A stretch of 64,000 nucleotides of DNA from Adiantum capillus-veneris (lineage: Eukaryota; Streptophyta; Polypodiopsida; Polypodiales; Pteridaceae), in NCBI GenBank assembly GCA_014529385.2, contig CM043943.1, positions 106,216,855 through 106,280,854 on the forward strand, written 5' to 3'. Under the pieces are notes generated by a model, which saw nothing but the letters and a program-made list of their open reading frames with translations, made no database searches and was not told the origin of the DNA. Each line of letters starts with the position of its first letter. Position 1 is the first letter of the stretch. Position numbers and translations under genes: made by a program. Of the stretch, positions 1 to 10,212 are shown piece after piece.

Positions 1-44
1 TGGAAAGGAAGCCTCTAGTGCCAAGGTGATGAGACACCTCCTTG

Positions 45-65
45 CTCTCTCTCTCTCTCTCTCTC
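45..65. repeat. (CT)n microsatellite
   Basis: About ten perfect CT units. Confidence 0.95.
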
Positions 66-415
66 AATCACTTGCTCGCTCTCTAGCACCTCAAGTTTGC
101 GAGGATCGAGGAGTTGGAGAGTCACCAAAAGAAAATGGGATTCGAGAATTGAGGAGGGGGGGGGTGGGGGGGGGTGGCTCTGTGGAAGTGAGCCCTTGCA
201 CACACACCATTAAGTTTGTGTGTGGGTTTATATTTCTTTTGTTAAAATTTTGCTCTCTGTCGAAAGCGTGTAGAGTTTGACAACTGTTGGAGAACTAACA
301 AGCCAGAGAGGAGTGTGTGTAGCCATGTGTGGGTGTGTTCAACTTTGCTAATGCTCACCAGCTCTTTCCTTCTCTACTGCTTGTTCCTCACGGCGCCCTT
401 ACTCTCCCAACACTG

Positions 416-417
<2 letters not shown>

Positions 418-446
<29 letters not shown>
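418..446. repeat. (CT)n microsatellite
   Basis: About fourteen uninterrupted CT units; apparent Ser/Leu-rich reading frames across it are products of the repeat. Confidence 0.95.
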
Positions 447-449
<3 letters not shown>

Positions 450-843
450 TCAGCTGCTCATGCCCTGTCAATTTTCCTGCCTCTTGCTGCTCACGGGCTA
501 TCTGCTCATGACGCTCCTCACGGTTGCCGACTCTTGCTCTCTATTTACTCTTGCATTTGAGACGGTCTGCCCCCAAATGCCCTGCTTAGGCTCGACCTGC
601 AAGCTTTGAGTGCTCGCGAGCAGTTCCAGTTCGGATTTGCCCCAATTGACGCTATGGCTGTTGCAGCCCGATTCCGACTGGCTTGCCTTCTCATGCTTAC
701 ACTCCGATGCCAAGGTCAACTCACTGTCCTCTGCTCGATCCTACACATAATGCCCAAATCTGCAAACCCTGCAAAAAGCTCTCATGCATCGCGATTGGGG
801 TCGCTACGTGTGCGGTTAGCTGGGGCTCGGGGTTGGGTGCCCT

Positions 844-857
844 GAGCTCTAATACCA
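844..857 (-). other. Primer-binding site (Met-tRNA type)
   Basis: On the minus strand this reads TGGTATTAGAGCTC, one mismatch from the TGGTATCAGAGC site complementary to initiator methionine tRNA that most plant LTR elements use. It lies two bases from the inferred LTR end, where a PBS should be. Confidence 0.5.
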
Positions 858-859
858 CT

Positions 860-1282
860 TGATGGATGTGTGCGATGAGTGTAAGGGAAGGAATGGAGAG
901 GAGGGGGAAGGGGATGCAGGAGGCAAACCTTTTGGTGGAGCTTGAGAGAGTAATCACTCTCTCCTCTTATTTGCTGTTATGAACATAATAGGTAATGGGT
1001 GGGTGCCCGACCATGGGCCTGAAACGCAACACTAAAGAGTGGATGCATAGTGTATTTGGGATTGAAAGGTGAGGGCGCCCGGAGTTGAAGTGCCAGTGGG
1101 CAATCAAGCTAGTGTGGACAAGTAGGCCACCACTATATAGCCAAGCCTTGAAGTGCCATCCTCATATCATATTATGCATAGTCCACTCTCTAGCCCTCTA
1201 TGGTTGGGTGGTGTACGAGAGCTCCTTACTTCTCCTCTCTCGTCCATGGTGGGGACTGTGGTGACGTTATGAGCACTCATCA
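860..1282 (-). repeat. Probable 5' LTR of a truncated element
   Basis: Read on the minus strand the block begins TGATG and ends CATCA directly before the primer-binding site, and contains a TATA-like CTATATAG near 1134-1141. No partner LTR or target duplication is in view, so the outer edge (1282) is tentative. Confidence 0.35.
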
Positions 1283-1700
1283 ATAGTGTTGATAATAGCA
1301 GTGGAGGTGGTGTGGCCTAGACACCAATCAATGGATCTATGACTGGAGCTTGATGAGTCTATGATTGATTTCATGCAGTCAGAGTGCATTGATCATGTAA
1401 ACGAGGGCCATTGCTTTCCCTCCCTCCCCCCCTCTCTCTCTCTCAAGGGGTCTTTTCCACGTGTCAACTTCAATACTATCTCGTACACATATTAATTCTA
1501 AATCCACTAGCGACATTTATTAGCTTCTTATCCATGTATTCGTGAAGTCGAGTAAACCGTAGCGTTTACAATTGCAGTGGAATGTCTATGGCTAATTTCA
1601 ACAACGTTTGAACATGCATGGGTATTACAATGGGCATAAGGGGGTGGGATGTTGTGTCCCTTTTAAAAGTGGGCACCGTCAACAATTGAGCGTCATAGAT
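1283..1700. other. Non-coding, unclassified
   Basis: No open frame of note and no recognisable protein or repeat apart from a short CT-rich stretch near 1425-1444. Confidence 0.5.
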
Positions 1701-1706
1701 CTTGTT

Positions 1707-1770
1707 GGTGAAAGCCGAGATTACTTTGGTAAAAGTAATCTCACCAAAGTAACCTGAGATTACTTTCACC
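1707..1770. repeat. Compound hairpin
   Basis: Outer 8-bp arms GGTGAAAG / CTTTCACC enclose GAGATTACTTT (1717-1727), its exact reverse complement (1732-1742), and a third, direct copy (1756-1766). Either pairing of the three copies makes a stable hairpin. It may be the core of a small MITE; no terminal repeats or target duplication identified. Confidence 0.6.
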
Positions 1771-1894
1771 TTGCGACGTTTCACACATCCAAAATGAGCA
1801 TAACAATATCTACATCACAAAAATGCAGTGTCAATAGTTGGGAGCCAAGCGTGGGAATATCGAGGTTGGTGGATGGACGAAAAAAAGGGCACGA

Positions 1895-1975
1895 TCAATG
1901 CCTACCAAGTGAATCAAACCCACGCCCAACCCGTTGAGAGGCAGATGCTCTAACCATGCGAGCGTGTAGGTTTTG
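1895..1975 (-). repeat. tRNA-like sequence, probable SINE head
   Basis: Read on the minus strand there is a perfect 4-bp D stem (GCTC / GAGC) around a 9-base loop containing GG, a T-arm-like GTGG-GTTTGAT-TCAC, and a 5-bp acceptor-like pairing CCTAC / GTAGG. The anticodon stem does not pair, so it is not a working tRNA. This pattern, keeping A- and B-box regions but losing the anticodon arm, fits a tRNA-derived SINE or a decayed tRNA copy. Confidence 0.4.
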
Positions 1976-1989
1976 ATGGCATCCAAGGT

Positions 1990-2365
1990 GAAACATATCC
2001 TTACGTGGCAAATACAAACTTGAAAAAGTAAACTCGACGTAAAAGAAAAAAACTCGGATAACATCCGACGATGCACGCTGTTTTTGAATTTTGAGCCCGT
2101 CATCGATCCCATGGCTTGGGCTCCCACCCACCACTCATGCTGAGGGTTCCCACCCAGCATGACCACCCGCTCATGCTGGTGGAAGTTGGTGGGTTAAGGG
2201 TCTTTTCCAAGTGGCAATTTCAATTTTACTCCGAATACACACAAATTAAACCTAAATCCACTCCAGCCCGCGCTCTCGCAACTCAGTACGATCATCGAGT
2301 ATTGCGCATCGCGTTTGAGCAAGCAAGCTGGTCTCACCGCACAGGTAGGCGTCTATTCTTGTGCT

Positions 2366-2401
<36 letters not shown>

Positions 2402-2966
2402 CGATCATTATCGAATGTTTTGTTGGGTTGTAAGAGCTGGGGTTTAAGCTAAAACTTCTCGTCTCCCTGCGAAGCTTCCGCAGCGTGTCTTTGGCTCGAA
2501 AGATCGCCCCTCGCCCCATTTAGCTGTGTCTGCGGATGCATACGTCAAAGAACATCCAGGCAGAAACAAATCCATACACCAGACTTCTCATCTTCACTTT
2601 TTATCTCCGTGTCTGTGTAATTTGTGCTTGAAACGTTGCCTACATTTAGCCGTGTGCGTAGTTGACATATAAAATGTCACACAGGCAGAAAGAAACCTTA
2701 AGATTTTCAGCCTCCAAAATCGCCGCATCTGTTAATCTATTGTTGTGTGCGCCTTTTGCCTGTAAATATCTGTTCCATCATGTTTGATTTTTGGTTGTGC
2801 TGTTGTGTTGCAGTGCTCTGGACGTTTGGTGTCAGTTTGAGGCACTCCTTTGTTCTTGATTGATCGACTCGCTTGGTATGGGGCTTTCTTACGGTAGTAT
2901 TCATTGTTTGCTAAAAGAATTTCCGAACCAACTTCGTTGTTCTTTATTTCTTAGGTATTTTCCATC
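1990..2966 (+). promoter_or_regulatory. XPO2 5' flank and untranslated leader
   Basis: No repeat protein is visible here. Two GT-AG pairs look like leader introns: GT at 2345 to CAG ending 2813, and GT at 2876 to TTAG ending 2954, which would put a splice junction 12 bases before the start codon. A pyrimidine-rich run precedes each acceptor. No convincing TATA box. Leader introns are common in plant housekeeping genes; the exact sites need transcript evidence. Confidence 0.4.
2368..2397. repeat. (GA)n microsatellite in the XPO2 leader
   Basis: About fifteen GA units just downstream of a candidate splice donor at 2345, so probably inside the first leader intron. GA repeats near plant promoters can bind BPC/GAGA-binding proteins; such a role here is inference. 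Confidence 0.9.
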
Positions 2967-5864
2967 ATGCAACCATCAGCAGAGATGCTTCACACTCTCT
3001 CGAATTGCTTCTTACAAACACTTGCTCCTAACCCAGAGCCACGTAAGTTAGCAGAAAGCTATTTAAAGCAGGCTGCAGAGCAGGATGGTTACGGGCTTGC
3101 TGTCCTGAGGCTTTTATCAGAGCCAACTGTGGATGATCAGGTCAGGCAAGCAGCTTCTGTAAACTTCAAAAATCATGTTAAATATAGGTGGGAGCCGCCG
3201 GCAGATTCTGGTCTTTCATCAATCAATGATGCTGAGAAAGAGCAAATAAAGGCACTTGTTGTCTCCATGATGCTCAGTACTCCACCCAAGATCCAAAGCC
3301 AACTTAGTGAGGCTTTAGCTATGATAAGCAAGCATGATTTTCCAAAGAAATGGGGAAGCCTACTACCTGAGCTTGTGACCAGTTTGAGGAATGCTGGCTC
3401 TGACTATTCGATCATTAATGGGGTTCTTCAGACAGTGAACTCTATATTCAAACAGTTTAGATATTTGTACAAAAGTGCTGAGCTTTATAAAGATCTCAAG
3501 TATTGCCTTGACGAGTTTGCTTCTCCTTTGTTGGACATATTTGTAAGGACAAGTCAGTTAATAGGCTCTCATGCACAGTCTGCAAATGTGTTGAAGCCGC
3601 TTTTTGAGTGCCAAAGGTTGTGCTGTCGCATATTCTACTCTCTCAACTACCAGGAGCTGCCAGAGTTTTTTGAGGATAACATGAAGCAGTGGATGAGTTT
3701 GTTTCATGACTATCTTGTGTATGAAAACCCTCTCTTGAAAGAGAATAATGACGATAAGGAGAGTGTACTAGATCAAGTGAAAGCTGCAGTTTGTGAGAAT
3801 ATAAACCTTTACATGGAAAAAAACGAAGAGGAGTTTAAGGATTTTTTACCAGGATTTGCAGCAGATATTTGGGGTCTGCTTATGAAGGTGTCTCTCTCTA
3901 CTAGCCATGACAGACTTGCAACAACAGCAATTAAATTTTTGACTACGGTCAGCAAAAGTGTTCATCACAGTCTGTTCAATCAGCCAGATGCACTTAAACA
4001 AATTTGTGAGAGCATCGTTATTCCAAATGTGGAGTTGCGAGATGATGATGAAGAGCTTTTTGAGATGAATCAGCTAGAGTATATCAGAAGAGACATGGAG
4101 GGGAGTGACTTTGATACAAGAAGGCGGGTGGCCTGTGAGCTTGTGAAAGGGCTATCAACTTATTACAGTCAAGAGGTAAACACAATGTTTTCAACATACA
4201 TTAGAGGGATGATGGAAAGGTATGCAGCTAATCCTGTGCAAAATTGGAAGGCGAAGGATTGTGCTTTGTTCTTAGTGACTGCGTTGGCGCCAAAACAAAC
4301 ACCTGGTTCTGCAATAGGCTCTAGTTTAGTTGATATTGAACAATTCTTTGCGACTGCCATTCTTCCGGAACTTCAATGTGAGAATGTGAATTCTCAACCA
4401 GTCCTGAAAGCTGATGCAATAAAATTTGTAACAACATTTCGTGCCCAGCTTCCAAAGCAGGTGGCCCTGACATTGATGCCTCATCTAGCCAGATTCTTAC
4501 TCTCTGAATCCAATGTTGTACATTCATATTCTGCTCTTTGCTTTGAGAAGCTATTGATAATAAGGGATGGAAAACAATTGAGATTCAGCGATCAAGATCT
4601 CAACCTGTTCGTGTCAGTTGTACTGAATAATCTGTTTAGTGCGCTTAAGCTGCCGGAATCTCAAGAAAATGTTTATGTGATGAAATGCATAATGAGAGTC
4701 TTGTCTATTGCGGATGTACGTACTTATGCAGCTGACTGTCTCGATCAATTGGTAGCGATACTTTCTTTTCTTTACAAAAATCCTAGCAACCCTACTTTCA
4801 GTCATTACTTGTTTGAGGCAATCGCAGCGCTTGTAAGGAGGAGCTGTGAGAAAAACCCTGAGCTGGTTGGGGTTTTTGAAGCAAAACTTTTACCAGTTTT
4901 CCAAGACATTCTAGCATTGGATGTGATAGAGTTTGCACCTTATGTCTTCCAGATTATGGCGCAGCTCATTGACACCCATAATCCGCCCCTTCCGGCAACT
5001 TACATCAATTTTTTCCCTCCCTTACTTACTCCTGTACTTTGGCAAAGGTCTGCTAATGTTCCTGCATTAGTCCGTCTCCTCCAGTCATATTTGCAGAGGG
5101 CTTCAAATGAAATCATTCAAGCAAAACAGCTGGAACCAGTGCTGGGTGTCTTCGAAAAACTCATCAATTCTAAGAACACTGATCACCATGGTTTTTTTAT
5201 TCTCAATACAGTGGTCGAGTATCTGGATTATCAACCAATTAGTGGCTATATTACCCGCATCTGGAACCTTTTGTTCATACGGTTGCAGGCCCACCGAACA
5301 GGAAAATTCATCAAGTCATTGATCGTTTTCATGTCTCTTTTCTGTGTCAAATATGGACACCAAGCTTTAGTGGAATCGGTTCAGAGTGTTCAGCAAGGTT
5401 TGTTTGTAACCATCATCCAGACATTCTGGGTTCCTCACCTTCTTTCAATCACTGGAGATCTTGAAATGAAACTCTGTGCTGTTGCATCTACCAAGCTCCT
5501 TTGCGAATCTCCAGTTCTGCAGTCAGATGCTACTATTCCAGTATGGGGAAAGCTGCTGAACAGTGTGATAACTTTACTTGTTCGGCCTGAGGAGGAGAGA
5601 GTTGAGGAAGAAGTGGATGCTCCAGACCTTGATGAGATGGTTGGTTATACTGCTGTTTATGCTCAGCTACATAATGCTGGGAAGAAGGAAGACGATCCAG
5701 TAAAAGAAATTCATGATCCCAAGGAATTTTTGGTGAGCTCTTTGTCAAAGTTGTCAAGCTGTTTCCCTGGAAAGTTTTCTGCTCTTATTCAGCAATCCGT
5801 GGAGCCAGCTAATAAAGCGGGATTGGCGCAGTTTTGCAGCATGTACAAATCTGCCATAGTTTAA
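2967..5864 (+). CDS. XPO2: Exportin-2 (CAS/CSE1-like), importin-alpha re-exporter
   Basis: A 965-residue karyopherin of normal family length (human and Arabidopsis proteins are about 970). With RanGTP it carries importin-alpha from nucleus back to cytoplasm so the importin-alpha/beta import cycle can continue. The importin-beta N-terminal fold is at about residues 26-100 (RKLAESYLKQAAEQD then VNFKNHVKYRW), the Cse1 HEAT-repeat region at about 155-525, and the CAS/CSE C-terminal region to the end, which includes an acidic insertion near residue 875. The frame is open without introns, as I recall for Arabidopsis XPO2. An ATG at 2860 opens a different short frame; 2967 is chosen because similarity starts immediately. 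It is the only undamaged host gene in the window, and its sequence is unlike the element debris around it. Confidence 0.97.
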   Translation: MQPSAEMLHTLSNCFLQTLAPNPEPRKLAESYLKQAAEQDGYGLAVLRLLSEPTVDDQVRQAASVNFKNHVKYRWEPPADSGLSSINDAEKEQIKALVVSMMLSTPPKIQSQLSEALAMISKHDFPKKWGSLLPELVTSLRNAGSDYSIINGVLQTVNSIFKQFRYLYKSAELYKDLKYCLDEFASPLLDIFVRTSQLIGSHAQSANVLKPLFECQRLCCRIFYSLNYQELPEFFEDNMKQWMSLFHDYLVYENPLLKENNDDKESVLDQVKAAVCENINLYMEKNEEEFKDFLPGFAADIWGLLMKVSLSTSHDRLATTAIKFLTTVSKSVHHSLFNQPDALKQICESIVIPNVELRDDDEELFEMNQLEYIRRDMEGSDFDTRRRVACELVKGLSTYYSQEVNTMFSTYIRGMMERYAANPVQNWKAKDCALFLVTALAPKQTPGSAIGSSLVDIEQFFATAILPELQCENVNSQPVLKADAIKFVTTFRAQLPKQVALTLMPHLARFLLSESNVVHSYSALCFEKLLIIRDGKQLRFSDQDLNLFVSVVLNNLFSALKLPESQENVYVMKCIMRVLSIADVRTYAADCLDQLVAILSFLYKNPSNPTFSHYLFEAIAALVRRSCEKNPELVGVFEAKLLPVFQDILALDVIEFAPYVFQIMAQLIDTHNPPLPATYINFFPPLLTPVLWQRSANVPALVRLLQSYLQRASNEIIQAKQLEPVLGVFEKLINSKNTDHHGFFILNTVVEYLDYQPISGYITRIWNLLFIRLQAHRTGKFIKSLIVFMSLFCVKYGHQALVESVQSVQQGLFVTIIQTFWVPHLLSITGDLEMKLCAVASTKLLCESPVLQSDATIPVWGKLLNSVITLLVRPEEERVEEEVDAPDLDEMVGYTAVYAQLHNAGKKEDDPVKEIHDPKEFLVSSLSKLSSCFPGKFSALIQQSVEPANKAGLAQFCSMYKSAIV

Positions 5865-6740
5865 TTGTGAGCACCCCTTCTTTTACCTGATTTTCTGATT
5901 TCTCAGATCTTCTGAGTGCTGTTGTGTTACACAATCATTACTTTTTTTGTTCTACAATTATGCTTCCTAAGATGAATGAAGAGACTGTTTTTAAGTATTC
6001 ATTAGATGTGGGGTTTGAAGCTTTGTGTATCCAACATGTAGTTTTCCACATTTATGGCAACTGTTTCATGGGACAATTTTGTTTGCTCTTGGTTTTGTTT
6101 TGGTGTGGCTGATTAATCTGGCCACCCTTTCTGCCAGGTTATTGGGCCAGCTGGAAGCCATTAATGGTTTTTTTCTGTCTATGTGGCTTGTTGGTGAGGC
6201 TGGAGCTTTTTTCTTTCTTGTCAGGGAGCTTATGCTCTTGTGAAGGAGGGGAGATCCCTGTAATTGAGGTTAGGATGAGCAATAATCATTTTGTTGTCAT
6301 TTAGTATATGATATACTCCTTGCGACCACTTTTAGGTTTAGATGGAGGTTTGGGTTAAAATGGTATTTTGTCAATGTCAGGCTGAAAATTAGACTTATGC
6401 TTATTCTAGAACTTTGGTGGGCTGCATCTGTTTAGAATGAAGACGGCCATATGGCGGATTGTTTGAAGGGAAACATGTTCAACATATGGTTGGACACTTT
6501 CTGGCTGGTTGGCACTGATGGTGTTAGTAAAGATGTTGTAGTATTCAGTCAATGCTATGATAACCACGAGTAATGTGTGTATGTGTACACATACATTCAT
6601 GCACGCAAGAAAGCCTGGACTTTGTAATGTTTCGATGTAAATGCTATTTCATGGCATGAGGTTGACTTCTTATTTTTGCTTAAGTGTTAAATGGAATAAG
6701 AGCCATTTCTTTCTTTCACTTGCGAACACTTTCCAGTTTG
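5865..6740 (+). other. XPO2 3' flank, non-coding
   Basis: T-rich sequence with only short open frames, probably holding the 3' untranslated region. No clean AATAAA was seen; AATAAT (6284) and AATAAG (6695) occur. No element protein recognised. Confidence 0.5.
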
Positions 6741-7199
6741 TTTGTATTTAATGGGTGGCGTCTTGTGTCATGGGTCTATACCTTGCACTTTCCTTGAAGG
6801 GTGAATCTAGGCTTATTGTGGATTCATCTAGGTATATGGTATTCCGTTGAATGGAGCACCGGAAGTTAACTTGAAGATAATAACTTGGAAGCTTTCTTTG
6901 AAAGAGAAGTATCCTCAAAAGAATCGTATGAGGTAAAAAATGATTAACCCCCTTGTTGGAACAGAGCAAACACTTACTACTGAAAGCTTAAGAGCTTTCC
7001 TTCCTGCTCAAACATGGGAAAAGCGATTAAGTACCACCTGCTGGAGTAACATTGCTTTCTCTGTAACTGAATAGCAAAACCTAAATCTCAAAGAACTCCA
7101 GACTCAAAGAGAATGACACCAGTAGTAAACTTGGACTCCTAAGAATAGGAAGACGTAAAAGGTTGTCAATTGAGGATCATATTTGCCAAAGAAGCAGTT
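6741..7199. other. Unclassified, possibly decayed Ty3 sequence
   Basis: Lies just beyond the recognisable end of the minus-strand Ty3 remnant at 7200-7594. Short minus-strand frames exist (for instance 6748-6969) but I cannot match them to a pol domain. Confidence 0.3.
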
Positions 7200-7594
7200 G
7201 GGGTCTAAAAGGACTTATCTACTCGAGCAAACTTTGTGAGATGAAACCAAATACCCGCCACTCCTTTGCATTTGCTAAGAGCAAACCTGTAAGTACAATT
7301 GAATACAATATATCAAACTCCATACAGATTGGGAAGAGCACATATACTCCCACTGTTGTAACTTGCTTCCTTAAATTTTCAACAAAACTATCCTTTCCAC
7401 TTGTGCTAAAGGGAATATACTCACCACTTAATTGTGCAATCAGTATCCAATATACACGACACCAATGCGGTGATCTTCCGGACGTTCCGAAGGTAACTTA
7501 TCAGGCAGAGTGTCCGCGAAACAATCCTTATACTTTTCAAGAAATTGAAAACGTTTAATTTCAAACTAAAGAGCAAATTCTCATTAGTTTTATC
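7200..7594 (-). pseudogene. Ty3/Gypsy pol remnant, protease-RT linker (Ty3-A)
   Basis: The minus strand carries the motif series LEKYKDCFADTLPDKLP then ERPEDH, the conserved linker just before Ty3 reverse transcriptase, and a weak SLAQ-like stretch (SIFPLAQ). Similarity fades below about 7330. It is the continuation of the protease fragment at 10213-10988: both contain the SHEK coding stretch that the 12-bp duplication around the Penelope-like insertion repeats. A 131-codon plus-strand frame over the same bases is a shadow. Confidence 0.65.
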
Positions 7595-7606
7595 TTTTTC
7601 TCGTGC
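7595..7606. repeat. Target-site duplication, left copy
   Basis: TTTTTCTCGTGC, identical to 10201-10212. Removing everything between the copies restores a continuous Ty3 reading through the SHEK codons. Confidence 0.75.
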
Positions 7607-8399
7607 AAAAAGTTCTGTTTAGAATGCTTGTTTGGTGCAGTAACTATCTGACTTACAATGGTTGTAATCTTTCAATGCAAGAGGTTATCTTGAAACATCA
7701 AGACTTTTGTAATCTTTTGGTTTCAAGTGTCAGCCTAAATTATCTTTTTTATATACCGTTTGGAAGTTCCACAAGAACCCTATAAAACCTAGATTTATAG
7801 TTGCTTCTTGTAACACCTCTTTGACCGAGGTTTCCAAATGGCTTAGTTATTGTTTCAAAGCCATTTTACCTTAGCGTAAATGAATTGTGGAAAAATCTGC
7901 TAAAGGAAGCAGACGTACCTATACTTTTTCCATATATCAACCACACATCGGACGCACACGGGTACGGAAGTACGGATCAGACTACCCGAAAATTCCACAC
8001 GTCAGATAGCCTACTACATAGAATGCTTAAAAGCCTACGTACTACACCACCGTGTTTAAAACTTTATACACAAACACAAAACCTCAGAAACTTCAGAAAG
8101 TAGAATTTAGAGACTAGGTTGTGGGTGCAAGAGAAGCCTAAAGATGAGCAAGAGAGGGCGAGAGGATGGGTTGGCCACTGATTCGCAGCTCGCAGCTTGC
8201 TGATGTGCCTAAATCTCACGCTCCTTGCAATGCATGCATAACAGAGTCAGCAACCCAACTCGGGCGGCCAAAAAACTGTAGGCGAATAAATTTTGCCCCA
8301 ATGTTTTCGTCGGGTACAGAATCACTTTTCCTACGCTTCCATACTCGGACGAGTACGAAAGTACGGTTGGGCCAACCACAGGGTATGAAAAAAACTATG

Positions 8400-9430
8400 G
8401 ACATACCTACCGATTCAAGTTGGATTTTAAATAATTCAGTAGGTGTGATTCCTGTTATAAAGTTTTTGAACTCTTCAAGAAGCCTTAAGGAGAAATCTTC
8501 TCCTTTATGTCTCCAAACTTTTGACTTTACAATGCTATATACGAAGCTAAATTTGGAGGACCTTAAATTCAGAGTCAAGTCTCTTATTTCAAAAGTTTTT
8601 GCGTACAAGCTTGAGAAGGATAGGTACAAGGCATTGCTAGTAGAAAAGTCAGCCTTGAACTTTGACTTCTTATGGTTAAAAAGTAAGAATGTATATGTAG
8701 ACAAAGGAAGAAAGAGAAGTAGATGTAGATGTAGACTAAGATTGTGGATGACATTGATATCATATCTTGGTTAGATTTTCTTTTGGATAATTTATATATA
8801 ACCGTTGATGACTCTCTTTTCAAGCAAACAATTGGTATCCCTATGGGCACCAATTGCTATTTTTCTTGCTAATTTCTATCTTTTTACTTATGAGTTTGAT
8901 TTTATGGAGCGTCTTGTCCTTGCTAACACTTGCCTAGTATTTTTGCACAAGTTATGCAACGTAAGACGCTTTGTAGATGATTTTTTTATTCCTGACATTC
9001 CCACTTTTCAAGATTTTATGTACTTGAATTCGAGTTCTTTAGGTGGAGAAATTTATCCTAAGGAGCTTTGTGAACTTAACTGTACCACAAATAGTGATTG
9101 TTGTGCCTTTTTAGACCTTAAGATTTTTAAGACCTCCGTGGGATTAGAAGTAGATATCTATGATAAGCGCATTGAACCAGAATATTCCAATATAAACATC
9201 ATCCTATGCCTCACATTTCTTCGAACATTTGTAAGTACGGTGTCATTTGCTCTCAATTATTTAGATTTTCTTGTCTTTGTTCTAGTAAATCTGCTTTTGT
9301 TGTTCAATCGTGCCATCTTATTTCTTTACTCGTTGAGAAAGCATGCTCGTTCAAAAGAATCATGAAAAACGTTCGTTCTTGCATTGTGGTAAGTTTATTT
9401 TTAATGTTTCTTCCTTTGGAATGTTCAAGA
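8400..9430 (+). pseudogene. Penelope-like reverse transcriptase, frameshifted
   Basis: Synthesises cDNA from element RNA. Motifs appear in family order across three frames: SSWILNNS and LQTFDFTMLYTKL (about 8415-8570, matching the Penelope TFDFSTLYT block), LFKQTIGIPMGTNC (about 8815-8855), ANFYLFTYEF, the catalytic RRFVDDFF (about 8965-8990), EIYPKELCELN and FLDLKIF, YDKRIEPEY, then MPHISSN and ICSQLFRFSCLCSS (about 9206-9270, the SYGVYISQLIRFARVCS block). Frame changes fall near 8774, 8850 and 9200. The IGIPMGTNC-to-YPKEL arrangement separates this family from LINE, Copia and Ty3 enzymes. The GIY-YIG domain is not seen. Confidence 0.8.
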
Positions 9431-9549
9431 TAATCAGTAGTAAATTCAATAAAAGTAAGGAGCTTGAAAGCACACTTATTGTTTGACTTAGTAACACACT
9501 ATTTTGTTGTTTTGATCTCTAGCGCTTCTAGTATTTTTACTCTTTACAA

Positions 9550-9828
9550 ATGCTAGCCTTTATGGCTGAGTATGCCCATCACCTTCGAAGGGTGATAGAT
9601 TCTCAGCTCGTTGGTTTTGTAGAGTACGTTCAAAGCATGAATGACCTCTATACAAACCTGCACCTACTCTTGGGCACTAACGACGTAAGTAAGGATGTCA
9701 TAGCTGTTGTCCAAGCTATGCATGATAAAGGTGATAATCTTGTTCTTCTTGTTTGGACAAGCAACAAAGTTGAGGTCACATATTGTCAAGTTTGGATCTT
9801 TGTATTTCTTTGGATATTTGAAGCCTAG
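9550..9828 (+). CDS. Hypothetical 92-residue frame in the Penelope-like element
   Basis: An open frame starting MLAFMAEYAHHLRRV, with a Leu/Val-rich helical middle and an aromatic C-terminus. It lies where a Penelope C-terminal endonuclease would sit but lacks the GIY and YIG signatures. I do not recognise it; it may be a decayed remainder or chance. Confidence 0.2.
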   Translation: MLAFMAEYAHHLRRVIDSQLVGFVEYVQSMNDLYTNLHLLLGTNDVSKDVIAVVQAMHDKGDNLVLLVWTSNKVEVTYCQVWIFVFLWIFEA

Positions 9829-10200
9829 GTTTGTAGTATTCATTTTTTCGATTTTGTATTTAGCTTGTGTTAGGAATTAAGAATTTGTTTCTTTTGAAGC
9901 TGTTGTGTGAAGTTAAGTTTTTAAGATATCTTATCCTTTTTTGTTTATAGTTGAGTACTTGTTTTAAGTTTTAGCCAAGTAAGCTGTGTCAACTTATTTT
10001 GTGCATGCCTTTTCTAAAAGATTTTTAAGTTAATAATGTTTTGTTTTATCTAGTTTTGTTTCGTAGCAAACAACTTGATTTAGTTTTTTTTTCTCCTTTT
10101 CTTTTCTTGTGTCCCTTGCTTTTACACTTTTATGAGTGCTTTATTCTCTCTTATAATTTGTGAGTTCAGACTTTTCAGAACTTATGAAGGTATATAAAAT
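9829..10200 (+). other. 3' end of the Penelope-like element, T-rich
   Basis: Non-coding, T-rich sequence ending in TATATAAAAT against the right target duplication at 10201-10212. Confidence 0.5.
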
Positions 10201-10212
10201 TTTTTCTCGTGC
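10201..10212. repeat. Target-site duplication, right copy
   Basis: TTTTTCTCGTGC, matching 7595-7606 exactly. Confidence 0.75.

Larger units (their letters stand above)
1..859 (-). mobile_element. Left-truncated LTR retroelement, internal region
   Basis: Sequence lying 3' (on the minus strand) of a primer-binding site at 844-857 and an LTR-like block at 860-1282, so it should be the 5' internal part of an element that runs off the window. Reading the minus strand I find only short open stretches (longest about 78 codons) and no gag, protease or polymerase motif. Two CT tracts interrupt it. The call rests on position alone. Confidence 0.3.
7607..10200 (+). mobile_element. Penelope-like retroelement inserted in Ty3-A
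   Basis: A 2594-bp insertion bounded by a perfect 12-bp duplication and interrupting the minus-strand Ty3 pol. It contains a decayed reverse transcriptase of the Penelope type on the plus strand. Penelope-like elements have no LTRs in the retroviral sense and make variable target duplications, which fits. No GIY-YIG endonuclease motif could be found downstream of the RT, and the left 800 bases show no clear RT N-terminus, so it is either a 5'-truncated or an endonuclease-lacking copy. Confidence 0.65.

Noticed and set aside
1895-1975. Functional tRNA gene
   Set aside because: The anticodon stem does not pair and the acceptor stem is too short.
7163-7558. 131-codon plus-strand open frame
   Set aside because: The opposite strand carries the conserved Ty3 linker (LEKYKDCFADTLP), so the plus frame is a shadow.
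9550-9828. GIY-YIG endonuclease after the Penelope-like RT
   Set aside because: No GIY, YIG or catalytic Glu/Arg pattern in any frame; kept only as an unknown frame.
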